A stretch of 64,000 nucleotides of DNA, taken from contig NZ_JBHZTH010000001.1 of NCBI RefSeq assembly GCF_046545555.1, forward strand, positions 1,860,001-1,924,000, written 5' to 3'. Shown in pieces: positions 18,276 to 26,683 of this stretch. Both the position numbers and the translations under genes were made by a program. Source of the stretch: Winogradskyella sp046545555. Lineage in GTDB: Bacteria > Bacteroidota > Bacteroidia > Flavobacteriales > Flavobacteriaceae. Below the pieces are notes generated by a model, which saw only the letters and a program-made list of their open reading frames with translations, was not told the DNA's origin and ran no database searches. Positions within the stretch are counted from its first letter, which is position 1. The number at the start of each line of letters is the position of its first letter.

Positions 18276-18442
18276 AAATTAGGTTTCATTCGTTTCACCG
18301 AATGGATTAAAAGGGAATTTGGTGTAAATCCAAAACTGTTCCCGCAACTGTAAGCTATAACGCTTGTTATTACCTTCAATGTCACTGGATGTTTATCTGG
18401 GAAGACCAATAACAAGACGCAAGTCAGGAGACCTGCCAATTT
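18276..18442 (+). ncRNA. Cobalamin riboswitch upstream of btuB-like receptor
   Basis: This is an adenosylcobalamin-type riboswitch. The outer stem P1 pairs AAATTAGGT at 18276-18284 with ACCT...AATTT at 18431-18442. The conserved core AAGGGAATTTGGTG (from 18310), AAATCCAAAACTG and TTCCCGCAACTGTAA (to about 18353) and the B12 box GCAAGTCAGGAGACCTGCC (18419-18437) are all present. A small hairpin (AAACTT 18456-18461 / AAGTTT 18471-18476) follows and may be part of the expression platform; it lacks a T-run, so control is more likely translational. The 3' flank reaches the btuB ATG at 18521. The stretch 18188-18520 has no coding gene: it holds this element and the divergent promoters. Confidence 0.93.
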
Positions 18443-18520
18443 CAACATAGAAGTCAAACTTTCGGGATAAAAGTTTACATACAAATTTACGTGTGTTCTC
18501 TCGAGTAATTAAAAATTAAA

Positions 18521-20452
18521 ATGAACAAAACAAAATTGTTTTGTAGCATCCTAGGTTTAGGTATGCTATCCATTGGTGCAGCACAAACGCAGACCGACTC
18601 AAAAAATGTTGAAAAATTAGAAGAAGTCGTAGTTACGGACTCACGCTTTAATCTAAAACGTGAAAATTCTGGTAAGGTGATTACCAAAATCACATCAAAA
18701 GATTTGGAAAAATTACAAGGCCAATCTGTTGCAGAAATAATTGGTAGAACGGTTGGTGTAGAAGTTAATGGAGTACGCAGTAATGCAGGTCAGAATCTTA
18801 ATTATTTTATACGTGGTGGTCGTAATCGCCAAGTTTTAATTCTAGTTGATGGAGTGCAAGTTACAGATCCATCTCAAATTGCTAATGATTATGATTTACG
18901 TTTATTAAATGCAGACCAAGTAGAGTCAATTGAGATTCTTAAAGGGGCATCGAGCACACTTTATGGTACTGGCGCAGCTACAGCTATTATTAATATTAAG
19001 TTAAAGGAAGCTTCTAAAAAAGCATTTAATTTAAATTTAAGAAGTACACTCGGTACAAATCAGTCTTCAGATGAAAATAATTATGCTATTGAAGATTTTA
19101 GAAATAGTGTATCTGTTAATGGTAGTGCAAGTAAATTTAATTATTTAGCAAGTTTTGGTCAGCAATTTACGGATGGCTTATCTGCAATAGAAAGTGGTAC
19201 AGAGTCTGATGCCTTTAATAGCTATAACGGAAATTTAAAATTAGGATATACTTTTAGTAATACGTTTAAATTAAATACGTATGCAAGCTTTGATAGATTT
19301 AAAGCCGATTTTGATGATAGTTTTGGGATGATGGATGCTGATAACCGTTCAATTTCTAAACAATATAGAATAGGTGTTTCGCCAGAATTTAAATATAACA
19401 AAGGAAGTATTACTATAAACGCAGCCTACAATGATGTAGAACGTGAGATTGAATCTGGTTTTCCTTCAATGTTTAACGCACAAAGTATTATAATAGATGC
19501 GTTTAATCGCTATAATTTTAGTGATACGTTTTACACGGTTTTGGGAGTTAATTTTCAGGATAACACGATGGAAAGCTTTTCAATTCCTTTTGGAGCATCA
19601 GACTTCAGCCAAGCTATTGATCCTGAAGTTGCACAATTTACCATAACAGATCCTTATGCGAATGTAGTCTATGTTTCAGATTTTGGTCTGAATGTAAACG
19701 CTGGTTTACGCTTAAATAATCATAGTGAATATGGAAGTCATTTAGTGTATAGTTTAAATCCTTCTTATAAGGTAGATTTAGATTTTGGTTATATAAAAGG
19801 ATTAGCGAGTTATAGTACAGCGTTTATTACACCATCATTATTTCAGTTATTTGAGCCTACTTTTGGAAATGTAGATTTACAACCTGAAGAAAATCAAACT
19901 ATAGAGGTAGGTGCGGAGCTGTCTATAAGAGATAACGCAACTTTTAGTATAGTTTATTTTAATAGAAACGAAGATAATTTTATTGATTTTATAGATACTG
20001 GTGGATTTGTTTTTCAGTATCAAAACATTGATCAGTCATTTACAGCAAGTGGTTTAGAATTTGTAGCTCAGGCAAAACTGACTGATGGCTTAGATATTAA
20101 TGTAAATGCAACCTATACATCTTTAGATGAAGATTTAAATTTAAGAATACCAGAATTAAAAGTTAACGCTAGGCTAGACTATAGTTTAAATGAAAAAACA
20201 CAATTAGGATTAGCATATCAGTTTAATGATGATAGAGAAGACTTAGTATTTAATAATATAACGTTTGCAAATAACGTTGTGACTTTAGAATCTTATGGGT
20301 TGTTAGATTTTTATATTAGCCATAGGATTATAAATAATAAGATGACCATTTTTGCAAATGTTACTAATATTTTTAATGAAGATTACCAAGAATTATTTGG
20401 ATTTGCGACTAGAGGCAGAGGAGTCAATCTAGGTTTTAATATTAATTTATAG
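18521..20452 (+). CDS. btuB: TonB-dependent corrinoid receptor (BtuB-like)
   Basis: This 643-residue outer-membrane receptor imports its ligand with TonB energy. A signal peptide (residues 1-21) is followed by a TonB-box-like stretch (LEEVVVTDSRF, about 32-43), a plug domain with IIGRTVGVEVNGVRSNAGQNLNYFIRGGRNRQVLILVDGV and VESIEILKGASSTLYGTGA, and a beta-barrel ending in the hydrophobic-aromatic pattern VNLGFNINL. Ligand assignment to cobalamin rests on the riboswitch directly upstream and the divergent BtuFCD-like importer. It ends at a strong terminator. Vitamin B12 repression of this gene is expected from the riboswitch. Confidence 0.92.
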   Translation: MNKTKLFCSILGLGMLSIGAAQTQTDSKNVEKLEEVVVTDSRFNLKRENSGKVITKITSKDLEKLQGQSVAEIIGRTVGVEVNGVRSNAGQNLNYFIRGGRNRQVLILVDGVQVTDPSQIANDYDLRLLNADQVESIEILKGASSTLYGTGAATAIINIKLKEASKKAFNLNLRSTLGTNQSSDENNYAIEDFRNSVSVNGSASKFNYLASFGQQFTDGLSAIESGTESDAFNSYNGNLKLGYTFSNTFKLNTYASFDRFKADFDDSFGMMDADNRSISKQYRIGVSPEFKYNKGSITINAAYNDVEREIESGFPSMFNAQSIIIDAFNRYNFSDTFYTVLGVNFQDNTMESFSIPFGASDFSQAIDPEVAQFTITDPYANVVYVSDFGLNVNAGLRLNNHSEYGSHLVYSLNPSYKVDLDFGYIKGLASYSTAFITPSLFQLFEPTFGNVDLQPEENQTIEVGAELSIRDNATFSIVYFNRNEDNFIDFIDTGGFVFQYQNIDQSFTASGLEFVAQAKLTDGLDINVNATYTSLDEDLNLRIPELKVNARLDYSLNEKTQLGLAYQFNDDREDLVFNNITFANNVVTLESYGLLDFYISHRIINNKMTIFANVTNIFNEDYQELFGFATRGRGVNLGFNINL

Positions 20453-20465
20453 GTCCTAGTATTTA

Positions 20466-20497
20466 TAAAAAAAAGCCGCTCTTTGAGCGGCTTTTTC
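20466..20497. terminator. Bidirectional terminator after btuB
   Basis: AAAAAGCCGCTC pairs with GAGCGGCTTTTT around a TTT loop, flanked by A- and T-runs, between convergent genes. Confidence 0.92.
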
Positions 20498-21912
20498 TAG
20501 TCTATAAACATCTCTTGCTCTAGATATTTACTATTTATTTTTACTTGAGACTGGTTGTTATTTGTGTAACTAGGACGTCCAGTTCCTAAAATATCAGATA
20601 TGGCCGCAGCTAATAACGTTTCGTTAATGTCACCCAGAATACCTAACGAATTTCGTATTTCTCCAAGTTGTATATCTGGCACTAAACCATCAGAGGGTAC
20701 GAGTTCATCATTAACATTTGTAGAATTTGCAACGAGTGGCTGCATGGCATATGTATGGTTTGGGTTAACATTTTCGAAAGTTAGATTAGGAGAATCATAT
20801 ACAGTTATAGAGGCTTGTGTTTTACCAACCGTATTTTCACCAATTACTACAACGTCAATATAAGATGCCAAACTATTAATTACAAGTTCACTCGCAGAAG
20901 CCGTTCTCCCATTTGTAGTTAGGATATAGACCTTAGACAAGTTTAAGCTATTAATAGATCCACTTCCCTCAATTGAATTTGTGAAAAGAAAATCTGTATT
21001 ATTGTTTTGTAAGTTTTCATTATAAAATAATTTCGAATATACCTGACCAGTAAACTGACCAGTAATCATGCTTCCCATATAAGCAGCTGTCTGTACAGAG
21101 CCACCACCATTATATCTTAAGTCTAATATCAGTTCTGTTACACCATCTGCCTGAAAACCTCCAAATGCTGTGTTTAAGGCGTCGTCAAAATTATTATTAA
21201 AACCATTGTACATTAAATAACCAACTTTAGTATTATCATTTAAAGTTAGTGTTTGCGCTATATGTACAGGGTTCTCTGTGTACTGAACCTTGCTTAAATC
21301 CGCACTTTCTCCATTTAATGTAATAACATCATCATCTATTTCTGATGTACCATTATCATCATAATTTGCGAAATTTAAAGTATAATCATCTTGTCCAACG
21401 AGTAAATCAACAAAGTTTGAGTCGGTTAAGTTAACTCCATTCACTGCTTTAAAAATTTGACCACGTTCTAACCCTAAATTAGCTGCAAAACTATTATTTA
21501 ACACTAAGGTAATTGCTCCAAAAACTTCAGGACTGCCTTCAGTAACTCTATAAAGATTAAATTCAAGACCATTACTAAGGCTAGTGCCTTGTTGCTGATT
21601 TTGTAAATCGAAATAATTATCTGTAATTCTACTAAATCTATCTACTGATTCTGGTAGATATTTTAAAGATTCAAATAAAACCTCGGGCGTTTCAAAGCTA
21701 TTTAGATATGTAGCGTATTCTGCGTTAGTAGCAAATCTATCATTTGCAAGGTTAGGAATTTCAGACTTATATAAGTATACAGCATTCATACCCTTCCAAA
21801 CAAAGTCCTTAATGTCGGAGGTAGCAATTAAGTTATCATCTAAATCCTCAAAACAGCTAACTAGGGAAAATGCTACTATAAACATAAGTAGCAGAATTTT
21901 AATATTTTTCAT
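20497..21912 (-). CDS. S41-family peptidase lipoprotein (C-terminal processing protease-like)
   Basis: This 471-residue lipoprotein (lipobox Cys20, SLVSC) has a PDZ-like region (about residues 130-180, including LGLERGQIFKAVNGVNL) and an S41 catalytic domain (about 215-435). The expected Ser-Lys dyad is visible: Ser339 in GRTASASE and Lys364 in GENTVGKTQ, 25 residues apart as in plant and bacterial C-terminal processing proteases. DLRYNGGGS is the other family hallmark. It is anchored at the envelope and diverges from the ECF sigma operon, raising the possibility of a stress-response link, which is speculation. Substrate unknown. Confidence 0.88.
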   Translation of the reverse strand: MKNIKILLLMFIVAFSLVSCFEDLDDNLIATSDIKDFVWKGMNAVYLYKSEIPNLANDRFATNAEYATYLNSFETPEVLFESLKYLPESVDRFSRITDNYFDLQNQQQGTSLSNGLEFNLYRVTEGSPEVFGAITLVLNNSFAANLGLERGQIFKAVNGVNLTDSNFVDLLVGQDDYTLNFANYDDNGTSEIDDDVITLNGESADLSKVQYTENPVHIAQTLTLNDNTKVGYLMYNGFNNNFDDALNTAFGGFQADGVTELILDLRYNGGGSVQTAAYMGSMITGQFTGQVYSKLFYNENLQNNNTDFLFTNSIEGSGSINSLNLSKVYILTTNGRTASASELVINSLASYIDVVVIGENTVGKTQASITVYDSPNLTFENVNPNHTYAMQPLVANSTNVNDELVPSDGLVPDIQLGEIRNSLGILGDINETLLAAAISDILGTGRPSYTNNNQSQVKINSKYLEQEMFID

Positions 21913-22002
21913 CTTTTTCTTTATTTAATAATAAATAGCAATCTTTTTACTTATGTCTGTAAAACTCTAAATTTACTTACATTATTATAAATAAAAAAAC
22001 TT

Positions 22003-22028
22003 TGTAACAAAATGTAAAGTGTATCGTC
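22003..22028 (+). promoter_or_regulatory. ECF-type promoter upstream of sigma factor operon
   Basis: TGTAAC at 22003-22008 and CGTC at 22025-22028 are separated by exactly 16 nt, the classic arrangement of ECF sigma promoters (AAC-containing -35, CGTC -10). No TAnnTTTG housekeeping element is obvious in the same place. The simplest reading is autoregulation by the sigma factor encoded 50 nt downstream. Confidence 0.6.
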
Positions 22029-22078
22029 GTAATAATGAAGGCTAGTAAAAAAGCATTCTACCACCAATCAAAATAGTA

Positions 22079-22588
22079 ATGGAGCAAACAGATTTTGTAA
22101 GCTTAGTAATGCCGTTTAAGGATAAAGTATTTCGTTTAGCAAAACGATTACTAGTTTCTCGTGAAGAAGCGGAAGATGCTACGCAAGAAATACTTTTGAA
22201 GTTGTGGAGAAATAAAGCGAAGATAAGTGAGTATAAAAATGTAGAAGCTTTCTCAATGACGATGACAAAGAATTTTTGTTTGGATCGATTAAAATCGAAA
22301 CAAGCGCAGAATTTAAAGATTGTACATAGTAATTATACTAATAACGATTCGTCATTACAAAAACAAGTTGAAGCTAGAGATAGTATGGACTGGGTTTCTA
22401 GGATTATGGAAGATTTACCAGAACAACAAAAAATAATAGTGCAACTAAGAGATATAGAACAATACGAGTTTGCTGAGATAGCTAAAATGCTAGATATGAA
22501 CGAAACAGCAATACGTGTAAATTTATCTAGAGCACGAAAAACAATAAGAGAAAAATTGACTAGTACACATAAATATGGTATTAAATAA
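22079..22588 (+). CDS. ECF-family RNA polymerase sigma factor
   Basis: This 169-residue sigma factor has region 2 (about residues 10-75; RLAKRLLVSREEAEDATQEILLKLW is the core-binding and -10-recognition helix pair) and region 4 (about 112-162; LPEQQKIIVQLRDIEQYEFAEIAKMLDMNETAIRVNLSRARKTIR across the HTH). It lacks regions 1 and 3. It overlaps the next gene by 14 nt, typical of translationally coupled sigma/anti-sigma pairs. Its promoter appears to be ECF-type, suggesting it activates its own operon. Specific stimulus unknown. Confidence 0.92.
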   Translation: MEQTDFVSLVMPFKDKVFRLAKRLLVSREEAEDATQEILLKLWRNKAKISEYKNVEAFSMTMTKNFCLDRLKSKQAQNLKIVHSNYTNNDSSLQKQVEARDSMDWVSRIMEDLPEQQKIIVQLRDIEQYEFAEIAKMLDMNETAIRVNLSRARKTIREKLTSTHKYGIK

Positions 22589-23069
22589 AATAGAAAAATT
22601 ATTAGAAAAGTACGACGATGCAGAAACATCGCTTAAAGAAGAAGCACAGTTAAGAGCTTATTTTGCAAGTGATAATGTTGCATCACACTTAGAACATTAT
22701 AAGCCAATGTTTCAGTATTTTTCTGTATCGCAAAAAGAACAGTATACAAAAGACGTTCCATTAAAAACTAATAGAACAAAATTGTATCAATGGATTTCTG
22801 TCGCAGCTGTAGCCGTTCTTATGCTTGGTTTCCTAGTTCCTAATATGTTTGGGCCAACTGAGGCTGAATTAAAGCAGCAAGAAGAAGCTTTAATAGTCTA
22901 TAACCAAACTAAAGAAGCTTTTAAGTTAGTTTCAATAGGTATGAATGAAGGAAAGCAGCAACTTAATTCTTTGGCTATGGTCTCGGATAATTTAAATCAA
23001 GGGATTGAAGAAGCTGGAAGATTAAGTGAATTTTCTAAAACAACAAACAAAATTTTTAAAAACAATTAA
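22575..23069 (+). CDS. Putative anti-sigma factor, single-pass membrane protein
   Basis: This 164-residue protein overlaps the sigma gene by 14 nt. The N-terminal cytoplasmic part carries KIEKLLEKYDDAETSLKEEAQLRAYF, a motif common in Bacteroidota proteins paired with ECF sigmas. One membrane helix lies at about residues 71-90 and a Gln/Glu-rich, probably helical, periplasmic tail follows. There is no HxxxCxxC zinc motif, so it is not a ZAS-type anti-sigma. Assignment rests on position, topology and the N-terminal motif; direct sigma binding is inference. Confidence 0.7.
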   Translation: MVLNKIEKLLEKYDDAETSLKEEAQLRAYFASDNVASHLEHYKPMFQYFSVSQKEQYTKDVPLKTNRTKLYQWISVAAVAVLMLGFLVPNMFGPTEAELKQQEEALIVYNQTKEAFKLVSIGMNEGKQQLNSLAMVSDNLNQGIEEAGRLSEFSKTTNKIFKNN

Positions 23070-23089
23070 AACACAAAAATTAAGAAATT

Positions 23090-23662
23090 ATGAAAAAAGT
23101 AATAGTAATAATCGCACTTATTGTAGCGCCAATGATATCAGGAGCTCAAAGTATATTTGATAAGTTTGAAGATATGCCAGATGTTGCTTCAGTTATAGTT
23201 AATCAGAAAATGTTTAGCATGATTGCCAGTATTGACATTGATATGGATGACCCAGAAGCTCAAGAGTATATGAATATGGTAAAAAAGATTACAGGTCTTA
23301 AAGTTTTTACCACAGGGAACGAAAAAATATCTGCTGATATGAAAGCTACTGTAACAAAGTATTTAAAATCTTCTGATCTTGAAGAGCTAATGCGTATTAA
23401 AGATGGTGATCAAACGGTAAAGTTTTATGTTAAAGAAGGTAAAGATGAAAACCATGTAAAAGAATTATTAATGTATGTAAGTGGACTTAAGGAAATGACT
23501 AAAGGACAAAACATTGAAATTAATGGTAAGAAGCGCGAAATAGAAACTGTTTTATTATCGTTAACAGGAGATATCGATTTAAGACAAGTGTCTAAAATTA
23601 CGAACCAAATGGATATTCCAGGTGGTGAGCAGTTAAAGAAAGCTGGAGAAAAGAAAAACTAA
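23090..23662 (+). CDS. DUF4252 domain protein, exported
   Basis: This 190-residue protein has a signal peptide (residues 1-19, ending SGAQS) and the DUF4252 domain (about 25-175), with an alternating acidic/hydrophobic pattern and GLKVFTTGNEKISADMKATV in the middle. It is soluble in the periplasm or held at the envelope by partners. It starts 20 nt after the anti-sigma gene and 4 nt before a second DUF4252 gene. The family has no established biochemical function that I know of. Pairing with an ECF sigma suggests it is either the output or the sensor of that circuit. Confidence 0.8.
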   Translation: MKKVIVIIALIVAPMISGAQSIFDKFEDMPDVASVIVNQKMFSMIASIDIDMDDPEAQEYMNMVKKITGLKVFTTGNEKISADMKATVTKYLKSSDLEELMRIKDGDQTVKFYVKEGKDENHVKELLMYVSGLKEMTKGQNIEINGKKREIETVLLSLTGDIDLRQVSKITNQMDIPGGEQLKKAGEKKN

Positions 23663-23666
23663 ATTA

Positions 23667-24212
23667 ATGATACAATCAATCAAAAAATCAATGGTAGTGT
23701 TGTTCTTGGTTGCGGCTTTTATAAGCTGTAACCAAGGACCAACATTGCAAACGTATTATGTTGACAATGAATTAAAACCAGGTTTTGCATCCTTTGATGT
23801 ACCAACCAGTTTTATAGATGTAGAACATGTTGAAATGACAGATGAGCAGCGCGAAGCTTACAATTCTGTCGATAAGTTAAATGTATTAACATACATCGAG
23901 GAAAATACAGATTTAGCAGAATATAAAATAGAGCTAGAAAATGTAAAAACGATTCTAAAAAACCCGAAGTATGATGAGTTAATGCGTGGAGGAAATTCTA
24001 AAGATGGAAAATTTGTTGTGAAATTTTTAGGTGATGTAGATAGTATAGATGAACTTATCATTTTTGGTAATGCCAACAATAAAGGCTTTATGATTGCTAG
24101 AATTTTAGGAGACAATATGAATGCCGGCGAATTAATGTCATTGCAATCTGTATTAAAGGATGCAAATTTTGAAGACACAAATCTTAGTGGATTAACAGAC
24201 TTTTTTAAATAA
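23667..24212 (+). CDS. DUF4252 domain lipoprotein
   Basis: This 181-residue lipoprotein has a lipobox ending at Cys21 (AAFISC). The body shares the pattern of the preceding gene, with KLNVLTYIEENTDLAEYKIELENVKTIL and KFVVKFLGDVDSIDELIIFGN, consistent with a diverged DUF4252 duplicate. An internal Met at residue 9 could also be the start and would shorten the signal peptide. It ends the sigma operon, whose terminator lies at 24256-24293. Function unknown. Confidence 0.75.
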   Translation: MIQSIKKSMVVLFLVAAFISCNQGPTLQTYYVDNELKPGFASFDVPTSFIDVEHVEMTDEQREAYNSVDKLNVLTYIEENTDLAEYKIELENVKTILKNPKYDELMRGGNSKDGKFVVKFLGDVDSIDELIIFGNANNKGFMIARILGDNMNAGELMSLQSVLKDANFEDTNLSGLTDFFK

Positions 24213-24247
24213 ACTTATTTAAATAAAACTGACAAATTATTTAAATG

Positions 24248-24475
24248 TTAATGTGAATCGTCTTGAAATTTATCTTCAGGGCGATTTTTTTTTATGTCAT
24301 TTTTTAAAGCATACTTAATAGCTAAAAATAATAAAACTCCATAACTACCAAAAAGTAAAACTTTAATAATAAAATAATCCAATACCTCTAGCATACCACC
24401 AATAAAAAAGCCCATGGTGACAATGCAAACAAGACTGAGAACTAATGCGTTTTTAGTAATTGGTAATATATTCAT
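24248..24475 (-). CDS. Small two-helix membrane protein downstream of purB
   Basis: This 75-residue protein has two hydrophobic helices (about residues 10-30 and 34-55) and a charged C-terminal tail (KNDIKKNRPEDKFQDDSH). Its ATG overlaps the purB stop by 4 nt, so it is translationally coupled to purB. I recognise no family. The 3' end of the gene doubles as the terminator of the convergent sigma operon. Confidence 0.6.
   Translation of the reverse strand: MNILPITKNALVLSLVCIVTMGFFIGGMLEVLDYFIIKVLLFGSYGVLLFLAIKYALKNDIKKNRPEDKFQDDSH
24256..24293 (+). terminator. Terminator of ECF sigma operon, inside convergent CDS
   Basis: AATCGTCTTGA and TCAGGGCGATT pair over 11 positions (two G-U pairs) around a 9-nt loop, followed by nine T residues. 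It overlaps the last codons of the minus-strand gene ending at 24248. Confidence 0.8.
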
Positions 24476-25815
24476 ATTCCAGTATAATTACTTGGTGTAA
24501 TTGCTTTAAGCTCTACTTTAATTAAATCTGAAATTTCTAAGGTATCAATAAAATTAGATATTGAGCTTTGTGTTATTGCTTCATTTGTCCTAGTTAAACC
24601 TTTTAATGCTTCATATGGGTTAGGGTAAGCTTCACGTCTTAATATGGTCTGAATTGCTTCGGCAACTACCGCCCAATTATTTTCTAAATCTTGTTTGAAT
24701 TTAGATTCATTTAATAACAGTTTACCTAAACCTTTTAGAGTAGATTTAAATGCAATCAATGTGTGTCCAAAAGGAACTCCAACATTTCTTAACACCGTAC
24801 TATCCGTAAGATCACGTTGTAATCTAGAGATTGGTAATTTGGCAGAAAGATGCTCAAAAATGGCATTTGCAATGCCTAAGTTACCTTCACTGTTTTCAAA
24901 GTCAATTGGGTTTACTTTGTGCGGCATGGCAGAACTACCAACTTCACCTTTCTTAATTTTTTGTTTAAAATAATCCATAGATACGTAAGTCCAAATATCT
25001 CGGTCTAAATCTATGATTATGGTATTAATTCGTTTTAAACCATCAAATAATGCAGCAGCATGGTCGTAATGCTCAATTTGTGTTGTAGGGAACGAATGTT
25101 GTAATCCTAATTTTCCTTGTACAAATTCGCTTCCAAAGGCTTTCCAATCTATGTTAGGATAAGCCACTTTATGTGCATTAAAATTCCCTGTTGCACCACC
25201 AAATTTAGCAGCGCTTGGTACGTCATTTAATAAGTTAAACTGTTCTTTTAAACGTACTGCAAAGACTTCAATTTCTTTACCAAGACGTGTAGGAGAAGCA
25301 GGTTGACCGTGAGTTCTTGCAAGCATAGGGATATGTGCCCATTCTTTGGCAAGACTTTCAATTTTTTCAAGTAAAATAATATATTCAGGAACATAAACTT
25401 CATTCATAGCATCCTTAATACTTAAGGGAATTGCTGTATTATTTATGTCTTGTGAGGTTAAACCAAAATGAATAAACTCCTTATAATCTGATAGGTCTAA
25501 AGCATCAAATTTTTCTTTAATATAGTATTCTACAGCTTTTACATCGTGATTAGTAACCTTTTCAATCTCTTTTATTGCTGATGCATCTACAGATGTAAAA
25601 TTTTTATAGATATAACGGAGATCATCAAATACAGAACTAGATATTGATTCGAGTTGTGGTAATGGCAATTCGCATAAGGCGATAAAGTATTCTATTTCAA
25701 CTAATACACGATATTTAATCAATGCTTCTTCAGAAAAATAGTTGCCTAAAGCTTCTACTTTAGATCTATATCTACCATCGATTGGAGAAATTGCGCTTAA
25801 TGCTGAGAGTGCCAT
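24472..25815 (-). CDS. purB: Adenylosuccinate lyase
   Basis: This 447-residue enzyme catalyses two fumarate-releasing steps of purine synthesis (SAICAR to AICAR and adenylosuccinate to AMP). The fumarate-lyase signature GSSAMPHKVNP carries the catalytic Ser on a mobile loop; SPIDGRYRSKVEAL at the N-terminus, HFGLTSQDINNTA and ARTHGQPASPT are further hallmarks. Length is normal for the short bacterial class. A TATCTTTG element at 25839-25846 (minus strand) gives a leader of about 16 nt. It heads a two-gene unit with the small membrane protein. Confidence 0.96.
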   Translation of the reverse strand: MALSALSAISPIDGRYRSKVEALGNYFSEEALIKYRVLVEIEYFIALCELPLPQLESISSSVFDDLRYIYKNFTSVDASAIKEIEKVTNHDVKAVEYYIKEKFDALDLSDYKEFIHFGLTSQDINNTAIPLSIKDAMNEVYVPEYIILLEKIESLAKEWAHIPMLARTHGQPASPTRLGKEIEVFAVRLKEQFNLLNDVPSAAKFGGATGNFNAHKVAYPNIDWKAFGSEFVQGKLGLQHSFPTTQIEHYDHAAALFDGLKRINTIIIDLDRDIWTYVSMDYFKQKIKKGEVGSSAMPHKVNPIDFENSEGNLGIANAIFEHLSAKLPISRLQRDLTDSTVLRNVGVPFGHTLIAFKSTLKGLGKLLLNESKFKQDLENNWAVVAEAIQTILRREAYPNPYEALKGLTRTNEAITQSSISNFIDTLEISDLIKVELKAITPSNYTGI

Positions 25816-25838
25816 TTTTAGTGTTTTTTAAGAAGTGG

Positions 25839-25846
25839 CAAAGATA
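25839..25846 (-). promoter_or_regulatory. -7 element of purB promoter
   Basis: The minus strand reads TATCTTTG, predicting transcription from about 25832. No convincing -33 TTG is visible. Confidence 0.55.
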
Positions 25847-25848
25847 GT

Positions 25849-25887
25849 AAAGTATGTTGTAAGTATAAAGTATAGAGTGTAAAGTAA
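25849..25887. repeat. Short irregular AAAGTAT repeat upstream of purB
   Basis: AAAGTAT occurs at 25849-25855 and 25867-25873, with AAAGTA at 25881-25886 and GTAAGTAT between them, giving a loose 14-18 nt periodicity. It may be a decayed simple repeat; no function is evident. Confidence 0.4.
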
Positions 25888-25923
25888 ATTAGGTTTTAAT
25901 AGAGTTAAGGTACTTTATATTAA

Positions 25924-26496
25924 TTACAAATTATTTTTATTAATCTTTCTTAGTATGTGCCTAGCTCTAGCCTTAAAGCCAGAACTTTGCATCTGAAAGT
26001 CACGTTCTAATATTAATGCTAATTCTGGGTGAATCCAATCAATATCGTTACCTAATAAGTAGAGACTATTCATAGCATAAGCCTTTGGAGCAATTTTTTC
26101 ATCATTAATCATCCAGTCAAAACAAGCTTCAACAATAGTATCGATATGCGTTTGGGTTAAAGCATTTTTAATTTTATTCTCCGTTTTGTCATAGTAGGCT
26201 TTGATTAAGTATTCACAAACTTTTGCTACTGGTCTTACGGCAGAATCTAAATGAACTTTAGATATATTTTTAGTAAAAAAAGTAAGATGAGGTATTATTT
26301 TATCTAGGTTTTCACCACACATAAATTCAAAAACCCATGCTGCTCTGCAAGAAATCTTATCATCAACGCTAAAAAGAATTGTGAGAAGAGGCTGAACTAG
26401 TTCTGGATTATCAATTACCAAATTGGCATAGTGTAAACGTTTTTCTCGCGAATGATTTACGTAATTTAATTCTTTATAAAGTTGATCTTTTGTCAA
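25924..26496 (-). CDS. HEAT-like helical protein of unknown function
   Basis: This 190-residue, probably all-helical cytoplasmic protein shows HEAT/ARM-like periodicity (PELVQPLLTILFSVDDKISCRAAWVFEFMC; EKIAPKAYAMNSLYLLGNDIDWIHPELALIL). It has no adenylosuccinate-lyase motifs, although proteins of this kind next to purB can inherit that label in databases. It sits 108 nt upstream of purB on the same strand with its own likely transcription start. Role unknown; a protein-protein interaction scaffold is the plain inference from the fold. Confidence 0.65.
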   Translation of the reverse strand: MTKDQLYKELNYVNHSREKRLHYANLVIDNPELVQPLLTILFSVDDKISCRAAWVFEFMCGENLDKIIPHLTFFTKNISKVHLDSAVRPVAKVCEYLIKAYYDKTENKIKNALTQTHIDTIVEACFDWMINDEKIAPKAYAMNSLYLLGNDIDWIHPELALILERDFQMQSSGFKARARHILRKINKNNL

Positions 26497-26683
26497 GGTG
26501 AAACTTACTTAGTTAAGGGCTGTGTTATTTGCATTTTAGGTCTAAAATACTAAAATAATTAATGTGACTTTAAGGAATACTTAAAGCGCCTTAAAATTAT
26601 TTAGAATTTTTCTAAATAATTTTTATATCCAAAGTTTCATATGTAAATTTGCTACTTCATATTAAAAAATTAAGAAAAATCGT

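Noticed and set aside
18188..18484. In-frame N-terminal extension of the BtuF-like protein
   Set aside because: It is antisense to the cobalamin riboswitch and lies upstream of a proper lipoprotein signal peptide beginning at 18187.
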